Assembly: GCA_022566435.1 (NCBI GenBank)
Contig: JADFIX010000279.1
Span: 1 to 6,139, forward strand
DNA length: 6,139 nt
Reading direction: 5' to 3'
Source: Planctomycetota bacterium
GTDB lineage: Bacteria > Planctomycetota > Phycisphaerae > UBA1845
Shown in pieces: positions 1 to 4,682 of this stretch. Below the pieces are notes generated by a model. The model searched no databases. It was not told where the DNA came from and saw nothing but the letters and a program-made list of their open reading frames with translations. Made by a program: the position numbers and the translations under genes. Position 1 is the first letter of the stretch; each line of letters opens with the position of its first letter.

Positions 1-2021
1 AGAACACCGTCACCCGAAACGAGAAGTTGTCCGGGCAGCGCGCGGAGATTACCCGGCGATCCATTGGTATCCCAAGGCCGGTCGGTGCGCGCGCCATCCG
101 ATATACGAAAAGTACTCAGGCCGTCACGAGTCGGCACCAAGAGACGTTCATCGGTCCACACACCGCGACCGAACACCTTCCCGCCATTCGCCAGCGGCGC
201 TTTCCAGCGGATCGCACCGGCCGACAGATCGTAACAAAACGCCTCTTTTCCGAATCCACAAAGTAAATCGTCGCGGACGCCGAAAACCGATTCAATTTCC
301 GCCAAATCGGTCTTGGGAATCGAGTGAAGGATCCGACCATCGTCTTCGGCGAGAATAAGCAATTCCGGGGCATCGATCGGAAGGCAGAACACTCTGCCGT
401 TCTCGTACAAGATCGGATTGAACGCCCACGGTTTGACCTCGCGCACGGTCCAAGTCACTTCGCGAAGATCATCCCTCCGATCGCGCGAATACACGCGAAG
501 CCATCGCACGTTTCCCGTCAAGGCGGAGATGGCCGCGACGGTCCCCAGATTGGTGCACACATAAATGGTATCGCCCTGTAGCGCCGCAATGGACATCGTG
601 GCGCGGCGCGCCCCGAAGGTACCGGTCGACGCGCTACCGAGATGGGTGCGCGACTCGAGCGATCCGTCGTCGGCACGGAAGCGAAACAAATAGCAATCTT
701 CAAACCCGAACGAACGGCGTCGCCGCCCCACCACATAAAGCGATTTTCCGCGCACCAGGGGCGACGAGTCAAAACTGACCTCGGCAAATGCTTCGCCCAC
801 TTTCTCATGATTCGTCCGCCACAACGCGCGACCTGTTCGCGCATCCAAACAAACCATCTCCGGCGGGTGCTGTGCGGACTCATAGCCGTAGTAGGGGACG
901 ACTTCTCCGCTCAACGCCGCGTAAACTCTTCCCCCATGCACGGTCACGGAATCCCATCCGGGCGGTTGATCGTCCAAGTCGCTCGCGTGGTCCGCACCGG
1001 CCTCATCCGGCCTATACCGCCAGGCGATCGCGCCCGTGTTTTGATGCAGCGCGAGGATCTCCCGGTAGTGCTGCACGAAAATCAGATCGCCGGCATTGAC
1101 GGGCTGGATCGACAAATGCCGGGCGGAATCACGGCGGCGATGCGGCGAAATCGAATCGCCGAGTCCATCGGAATCGCTTGGCGACGCAAGAAAACCGCGG
1201 AAGCGCCACAACAAACCTAACTCGTCCACACTCGATGACACGGCCCGATTGCGCGCCGGGCTGCCGCCGAAAATCGGCCAGTCAGACGAGGAAGCATTCG
1301 AACCGGCGTTGGAAAACGCGGCGACAACCTCCCCCCAGACGGCACCGATCGTACGATCCTCCCCCATCCAACGGACGGGCAGATTCGCATCTTCAGGTTC
1401 CGGCGCGAGTGCGTCGCCCTGCATGACTTGCAAGAGCATCACCATCGCCCGGTATTTTTCCGCGTAGCGACGGGCGTCCGGATGGCGATCGAGCACGCGG
1501 CGGTAGTGCCGCTCGGCCAGGGCCAACTCGCCAACCTCGATCGCCTTTTGGCCGATCCGGTCAGCCAGCTCCGCCGCCGTGGCCGTGCAGAAGTACCGAT
1601 CGAAGACGTCGACCAGTGATTCCAAACGATCCACGTCGCCCGCGCTTTGCAGTGCCGATATGGCGTCATCTTCAACGAGCGCCCGATACGCATCGATACC
1701 CATTGGCGGCCAGCGGCAGACGAGATCCGCGACGTATTCCTGAATACCGACATAGGAAAGCGGGCCGATTTGTACGAGCTTGTCGCCCGCTGTCGCCGAG
1801 GCGTCCTCCAGCAAGGCTGCCGCCTCAGGCCATCGCTCGCGGCGTGCCAACCGCCGCGCCCTTTCGATCTTGTCGTGTGCCTCCAGACTGTCGTCGATGT
1901 AGACGTCGGCTCGGACGTCGGTGTCGGCGTCGTTTTGTGGCGGCGCAGCGATCACCGGGTCCGCGGCCCCGACGGCGGCGAACGTCACAAGCATCCAGCC
2001 TAGACACACCCAAACACGCAT
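1..2021 (-). CDS. secreted PQQ-like beta-propeller repeat protein, 3' end cut by window
   Basis: The frame is open from the ATG at 2021 to the left edge: 673 residues with no stop, so the C-terminus is missing. Residues 1-20 resemble a signal peptide (MRVWVCLGWMLVTFAAVGAA, short basic start then a hydrophobic core), which predicts export. Residues 45-200 are helical and TPR-like, for example ALAERHYRRVLDRHPDARRY at 167-186. The propeller opens at DWPIFGGSPARNRA (247-260), the usual entry motif of planctomycete PQQ-like proteins. Blade motifs of the type (L)xAxDxxTGxxxW follow at 322-336 (LALHQNTGAIAWRYR), 389-403 (VCLDARTGRALWR), 495-508 (AAISALTGNVRWLR) and 594-608 (FCYDLSAGAIRWK), with weaker copies between. 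Such proteins are usually scaffolds or binding proteins; no dehydrogenase active site is seen, so true PQQ binding is not implied. The start is supported by the signal peptide; Shine-Dalgarno is weak (GGAAA). It follows mtnP by 52 bases and may share its transcript. Substrate unknown. Confidence 0.88.
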   Translation of the reverse strand, partial: MRVWVCLGWMLVTFAAVGAADPVIAAPPQNDADTDVRADVYIDDSLEAHDKIERARRLARRERWPEAAALLEDASATAGDKLVQIGPLSYVGIQEYVADLVCRWPPMGIDAYRALVEDDAISALQSAGDVDRLESLVDVFDRYFCTATAAELADRIGQKAIEVGELALAERHYRRVLDRHPDARRYAEKYRAMVMLLQVMQGDALAPEPEDANLPVRWMGEDRTIGAVWGEVVAAFSNAGSNASSSDWPIFGGSPARNRAVSSSVDELGLLWRFRGFLASPSDSDGLGDSISPHRRRDSARHLSIQPVNAGDLIFVQHYREILALHQNTGAIAWRYRPDEAGADHASDLDDQPPGWDSVTVHGGRVYAALSGEVVPYYGYESAQHPPEMVCLDARTGRALWRTNHEKVGEAFAEVSFDSSPLVRGKSLYVVGRRRRSFGFEDCYLFRFRADDGSLESRTHLGSASTGTFGARRATMSIAALQGDTIYVCTNLGTVAAISALTGNVRWLRVYSRDRRDDLREVTWTVREVKPWAFNPILYENGRVFCLPIDAPELLILAEDDGRILHSIPKTDLAEIESVFGVRDDLLCGFGKEAFCYDLSAGAIRWKAPLANGGKVFGRGVWTDERLLVPTRDGLSTFRISDGARTDRPWDTNGSPGNLRALPGQLLVSGDGV

Positions 2022-2039
2022 CCCGAGTTTCCGGCGCCC

Positions 2040-2056
2040 GTCGCAAGACCTGCGAC
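2040..2056 (-). other. small stem-loop between mtnP and the propeller gene
   Basis: GTCGCA (2040-2045) and TGCGAC (2051-2056) are perfect 6-base inverted arms around a 5-base loop, extendable past one bulged base by a CC/GG pairing. It sits in the 52-base gap after mtnP, about 19 bases before the next start codon. No T-run follows on the minus strand, so it is not a classic terminator. It might tune readthrough or mRNA stability, or be chance in GC-rich DNA. Confidence 0.3.
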
Positions 2057-2073
2057 CGGCAACCACCCTTTGT

Positions 2074-2958
2074 TCAATCGACCAGCCGGTGCCCGATCAG
2101 TAATTCAAGTCGCTCACGCAGCTCGGGCGCTATATCGCTCTTGCTCGACCAGATCGCCAATTTGAGCGCGTCGCGGCACTTGCATCCGCCCGAATCGCCG
2201 CCCATCTGTCGCAGCGCCGCACGAATGAGCGACACCGCACCATCCGTCGCCCGCTTCAAATTGCCGAGTATCTCCGCCAACAGGTCGTCCTGCGCCTGTT
2301 CCTTCTTATGAGGACGCCAACAGTCGTAATCGGTGGGTAGTGCGACGAGCGCGTAACACAACTCGGCCTCGCGCGCGAGCTTGGCCTCCGGCATGCACGT
2401 CATGCCGATTAAGTCGCCGCCCCATTGACGATGCATGTTCGACTCGGCACGAGTGGAAAACTGCGGCCCCTCCATACAGATGTAGGTGCCGGATTGGTGA
2501 ACCGTCATATCGACGTGCTCGCCGGCCTTACATAGCACTTCGCGAAGATGCGGGCAAAAGGGATCGGCCATCTCCGCATGAACCGCCAGGCCCTCGTCGA
2601 AAAACGTGCTCGCGCGACGGCTGGTCTTGTCGATCACCTGGTCACAAATGACCAGATGACCGGGCTCGATCTCCTCGCGCAAGCTGCCCGTCGCGCCGCT
2701 AGCGATCACGCGCGATACGCCGAGTTGCTTCATGGCCCAGATGTTGGCACGGTAGGGAACTTGCGTCGGACTGAGCGTGTGGCCCTCCCCGTGACGCGCG
2801 AGAAACGCGACATCCACGCCTTCCCACTTGGCGAGAAGCGGCGACGCGCTTGGCGGACCGAACGGTGTTTGCATGTCGACCGGCACCGCACCGACCTCGC
2901 GCAAAAGCACATCGCCCAGCCCCGTCCCGCCAATGATTCCGACTTCCGCTTTCGCCAT
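2074..2958 (-). CDS. mtnP: S-methyl-5'-thioadenosine phosphorylase (MTAP, EC 2.4.2.28)
   Basis: This enzyme phosphorolyses methylthioadenosine, a polyamine-synthesis by-product, to adenine and 5-methylthioribose-1-phosphate, feeding methionine salvage and purine reuse in the cytoplasm. The 294-residue product belongs to the PNP/MTAP family 2. Visible motifs are the phosphate-site IIGGTGLG (8-15) and RHGEGH (55-60), SGATGSL (87-93), the central CMEGPQFSTRAES (161-173), GMTCMPEAKLAREAELCYA (185-203) and TDYDCW (209-214). The two Asp of TDYDCW mark 6-aminopurine (MTA) rather than hypoxanthine/guanine specificity; an MTI phosphorylase is possible but less likely. The core ends near residue 250, followed by a tail of about 40 residues with a CKC motif (259-261). 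I chose the ATG at 2958 because GGAG lies 7 bases upstream; in-frame ATGs at 2985 and 2976 would add nine or six residues (MSDMDRRCS) absent from the conserved start. A promoter lies in the gap upstream. Confidence 0.95.
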   Translation of the reverse strand: MAKAEVGIIGGTGLGDVLLREVGAVPVDMQTPFGPPSASPLLAKWEGVDVAFLARHGEGHTLSPTQVPYRANIWAMKQLGVSRVIASGATGSLREEIEPGHLVICDQVIDKTSRRASTFFDEGLAVHAEMADPFCPHLREVLCKAGEHVDMTVHQSGTYICMEGPQFSTRAESNMHRQWGGDLIGMTCMPEAKLAREAELCYALVALPTDYDCWRPHKKEQAQDDLLAEILGNLKRATDGAVSLIRAALRQMGGDSGGCKCRDALKLAIWSSKSDIAPELRERLELLIGHRLVD

Positions 2959-2965
2959 GGAACAT

Positions 2966-2969
2966 CTCC
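2966..2969 (-). promoter_or_regulatory. ribosome binding site of mtnP (decides start)
   Basis: GGAG on the minus strand stands 7 bases before the ATG at 2958, an ideal spacing. It lies inside the coding sequence that would result from the upstream in-frame ATGs at 2985 and 2976, which have no comparable site. It is the only strong Shine-Dalgarno seen among the genes of this window. Confidence 0.75.
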
Positions 2970-3026
2970 GATCCATATCAGACAACTTTGCCGAGTCATG
3001 GCCCCGGCCCCGATTCCCTACTATTT

Positions 3027-3054
3027 ATTATAGGCTGCATGCGTGACAGCGCAA
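3027..3054 (-). promoter_or_regulatory. putative sigma-70 promoter of mtnP
   Basis: On the minus strand a perfect TATAAT (3032-3027) is preceded, after a 16-base spacer, by TTGCGC (3054-3049), which matches the -35 consensus in only its first three bases. Transcription would begin near 3020 and give a leader of about 60 bases before the ATG at 2958. The AT-rich patch stands out in GC-rich surroundings. It implies that mtnP, and perhaps the propeller gene after it, is transcribed independently of the desulfurase. Confidence 0.5.
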
Positions 3055-3062
3055 GGTCCTTT

Positions 3063-3124
3063 GTACCGCAGGCTTCCAGCCTGCACGAGCCGCGATTACG
3101 GTGCAGGCAAGATGCCTTCGGTAC
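3063..3124. repeat. REP-like compound palindrome (two hairpins in an inverted repeat)
   Basis: The left arm (3063-3086) and right arm (3101-3124) are 24-base inverted copies matching at 20 of 24 positions, both ending outward in GTACCG and inward in GCCTGCAC, around a 14-base centre. Each arm is itself a hairpin: GCAGGCT-TCC-AGCCTGC at 3068-3084 is perfect, and GCAGGCA-AGA-TGCCTTC at 3103-3119 has one mismatch. The element can therefore fold as one long stem or two small ones. This design is that of REP/BIME elements, and similar 'accgcaggcttccagcctgc'-type motifs are, from memory, frequent between genes in planctomycete-like genomes. It lies just upstream of the mtnP promoter. No RAYT transposase is in the window. 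Confidence 0.75.
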
Positions 3125-3265
3125 GAATTCAAAACGACCTTCTGATGGATTGCTAAGATATCGTAGGAATCAAGGTTCCACAGAATCTTGTTCGGTTTTC
3201 AACATTCGATCGAGTTGGCCGGTTGACAATCGCAAAAAAAGTCTGCGGATAGTGGGTAACCTCTG

Positions 3266-4420
3266 CTACGCCCCGCGCAAGCTGGTGAGTCGTGCCAACA
3301 AATCAGGAATGATCGCCACAGCCTTGTCGACTTCCTCAACGGCGGTAAATTTGGATAGGCTGAAGCGAATCGCACCTTGGGCCACGACAGGGTCGATTCC
3401 CATCGCCTTTAGAACGTGCGACGGCTCCAACGAACCACTGCTACATGCGGACCCGCTGGATGCACATAGGCCGGCTTCGCTGAAGAGGATCAGAATCGCT
3501 TCGGCCGCTAAGCCCGAAAACGCCACGTTGCTGGTATTGAAGAGCCGCTCAGCACCCGCGCCGATCACACGGGCATCAGGAGCCCGACGGACGAGTTCCG
3601 CTTCCAATTTATCGCGAAGTCGGCCTACGATTTTGGACGTCTGCGCCATATCGCGTATAGCGAGTTCAGCGGCAAGCCCCATGCCGACGATGCCCGCCAC
3701 ATTCTCCGTACCGCCTCGCAGGTTCCGCTCCTGGCTGCCGCCTAGCAAAAGAGGCCCAAGTCGGCTGCGACGCCGGACATACAAGGCCCCGGCACCCTTC
3801 GGGCCGTGAAATTTATGAGCGGATAGGCTCAGGAATTGCACCGGCCAGTCGTGTACGGCAATCGGAAGTTTGCCGGTCGATTGAATCGCGTCGACGTGAA
3901 CCGGAATCCCTTTTTCGGCGGCCGCGGACGCCGGACCCGAAACATCGAAAACCACACCCGTCTCGTTGTTGACGAGAATGATGGACGCCATCGCCGTCTC
4001 GTCGGTCAGAGCGGACGCCCACTGGTCTTCGTCGAGCCGGCCATCGCCGTCGACCCCCACGAATTCGACTTCATATCCCTCCCGTGCCAGTTCCTCCGCC
4101 ACGCGGAGCACGGCCGAGTGCTCCACGGCGGTGGTGACGAAGCGCCGCTTATCAGGACGCATCGCCAGGCAGCCTCGAATCGCCAAATTGATCGCCTCGG
4201 TGCCCCCGCTGGTGAAGACGATCTCCTTAGCCTCCGCTCCGATCAAGTTGGCCACTTGTTCTCGCGCACATTCCACCGCATGGCGGGCGGATTGCCCGAA
4301 CTGATGCACGCTGGAGGGATTGGCATAGGAATCGCGCAAGATCGGCATCATCGCGTCCACCACCTCGGGCAGCGGCCGCGTCGTGGCGTTGTTGTCGAAG
4401 TAAATCACATCGTCTTGCAT
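3266..4420 (-). CDS. nifS: cysteine desulfurase, NifS/IscS type (EC 2.8.1.7)
   Basis: This PLP enzyme removes sulfur from L-cysteine, giving alanine and an enzyme persulfide for Fe-S cluster assembly or tRNA/cofactor thiolation in the cytoplasm. The 384-residue product is full length for the class-V aminotransferase fold. Landmarks: IYFDNNATT at the start (6-14), TSGGTEAINLAI (70-81), EHSAV with the PLP-stacking His101, NNETG (151-155), HVDAIQ (175-180) with Asp177 and Gln180, the Schiff-base Lys203 in SLSAHKFHGPKG, RGGTEN (235-240), and catalytic Cys326 in SSGSACSSGSLEPSHVLKAMG. The SSGSAC loop and the ending GAIRFSLSKFT place it in group I (NifS/IscS); the symbol nifS reflects closeness to NifS and does not imply nitrogen fixation. 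The reading frame continues upstream to 4555, but that part translates repeat DNA, so the ATG at 4420 is chosen. There is no Shine-Dalgarno; a -10 box lies 9 bases upstream. No scaffold or regulator gene (iscU, nifU, iscR, sufBCD) adjoins it. Confidence 0.95.
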   Translation of the reverse strand: MQDDVIYFDNNATTRPLPEVVDAMMPILRDSYANPSSVHQFGQSARHAVECAREQVANLIGAEAKEIVFTSGGTEAINLAIRGCLAMRPDKRRFVTTAVEHSAVLRVAEELAREGYEVEFVGVDGDGRLDEDQWASALTDETAMASIILVNNETGVVFDVSGPASAAAEKGIPVHVDAIQSTGKLPIAVHDWPVQFLSLSAHKFHGPKGAGALYVRRRSRLGPLLLGGSQERNLRGGTENVAGIVGMGLAAELAIRDMAQTSKIVGRLRDKLEAELVRRAPDARVIGAGAERLFNTSNVAFSGLAAEAILILFSEAGLCASSGSACSSGSLEPSHVLKAMGIDPVVAQGAIRFSLSKFTAVEEVDKAVAIIPDLLARLTSLRGA

Positions 4421-4429
4421 CGCGTATGG

Positions 4430-4435
4430 ATTATA
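4430..4435 (-). promoter_or_regulatory. -10 box of a probably leaderless promoter for nifS
   Basis: A perfect TATAAT on the minus strand ends 9 bases before the ATG at 4420. With normal geometry transcription would start around 4423, leaving a leader of only a few bases. The best -35 candidate, TGTTCA with a 16-base spacer (4457-4452), matches only three of six consensus bases. The lack of any Shine-Dalgarno fits a leaderless or near-leaderless message. The box could also be coincidental. Confidence 0.45.
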
Positions 4436-4464
4436 GCGATCTCGACGTGGCTGAACACGAGGAT

Positions 4465-4524
4465 AGTTTTCAGTTGTCAGTTGCCAGTTCTGAGGACCCG
4501 GGTCGCACGTCTGAAAACTGACCA
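4465..4524. repeat. degenerate heptamer repeats (TTNNCAG) in inverted orientation
   Basis: On the plus strand three exact-pattern heptamers and one degenerate copy run head to tail: TTTTCAG (4467), TTGTCAG (4474), TTGCCAG (4481), TTCTGAG (4488). After 16 bases the complement pattern appears: CTGAAAA (4511) and CTGACCA (4518). AGTTTTCAG (4465-4473) and CTGAAAACT (4511-4519) are perfect 9-base inverted arms, so the block can fold. Repeats of the 'cagttttcagttgtcag' kind are, from memory, common between genes in several phyla. The repeat lies 45-105 bases upstream of the desulfurase start, outside its core promoter. Confidence 0.7.
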
Positions 4525-4563
4525 CCGAGAGCCAAGACCTGAATCTGAAGAGCACCTGACTTC

Positions 4564-4597
4564 GACGCCGAAAGCGACGGCGTCAACCGGCGGTTGA
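4564..4597. other. two adjacent stem-loops after the HEAT gene
   Basis: GACGCCG (4564-4570) and CGGCGTC (4578-4584) form a perfect 7-base stem with a 7-base loop. Directly next to it TCAACCG (4583-4589) and CGGTTGA (4591-4597) form a perfect 15-base palindrome with a one-base centre. They share two bases, so full pairing of one weakens the other. Both lie about 90-120 bases beyond the stop codon of the HEAT gene. Neither is followed by a T-run on either strand, so intrinsic termination is not demonstrated; a role in 3'-end protection is possible. Confidence 0.4.
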
Positions 4598-4682
4598 GAG
4601 CATGATCAGCCCTCGACACCGGAGCATGCCTTATTGAAGGCGCTGCTCTGAAAGAGAGCTTCCGGGATGCTGTAGACAATAT

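Larger units (their letters stand above)
2959..3265. other. intergenic region between nifS and mtnP
   Basis: This 307-base gap holds no credible gene. From right to left it contains: a run of seven T on the minus strand (3240-3234) shortly after the desulfurase stop; about 110 bases (3125-3230) of less GC-rich sequence where I recognise nothing; a compound palindrome (3063-3124); a putative promoter (3054-3027); and an mtnP leader of roughly 60 bases ending in a Shine-Dalgarno site. Plus-strand frames crossing it are not gene-like. Confidence 0.7.

Noticed and set aside
642..2311. Plus-strand frames of 192 and 231 codons opposite the propeller gene and the mtnP 3' end
   Set aside because: Arg/Pro-rich translations antisense to a continuous propeller reading frame and the end of mtnP.
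2959..2985. mtnP start at the ATG at 2985 or 2976
   Set aside because: These would place the GGAG site inside the gene and add residues lacking in the family; the ATG at 2958 has ideal spacing from GGAG.
3231..3247. Possible terminator after the desulfurase (seven T on the minus strand)
   Set aside because: The only pairing is a 4-base CGCA/TGCG stem with the T-run in the loop rather than after a stem; not a convincing intrinsic terminator.
3223..3253. Plus-strand TTGACA with a GATAGT 19 bases later, an apparent promoter into the desulfurase 3' end
   Set aside because: The spacer is long, the -10 is poor, and there is no plus-strand gene to serve; an antisense transcript cannot be supported.
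2988..3809. Plus-strand frame of 273 codons opposite the desulfurase
   Set aside because: Antisense to a clear NifS gene and through the palindrome; Ser/Arg/Pro-rich shadow translation without domain.
4421..4555. Upstream in-frame extension of the desulfurase to a start at 4555 (45 extra residues)
   Set aside because: The extension translates the heptamer repeat and promoter region; the family begins with the YFDNNATT strand, directly after the ATG at 4420.
3836..4597. Plus-strand frame of 253 codons opposite the desulfurase N-terminal half
   Set aside because: Arg/His-rich antisense shadow in GC-rich DNA, without motif or start signal.
4470..4679. Minus-strand 69-codon frame in the gap after the HEAT gene
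   Set aside because: Low-complexity composition, its end translates the heptamer repeat, there is no recognisable motif and it overlaps stem-loops; probably non-coding.
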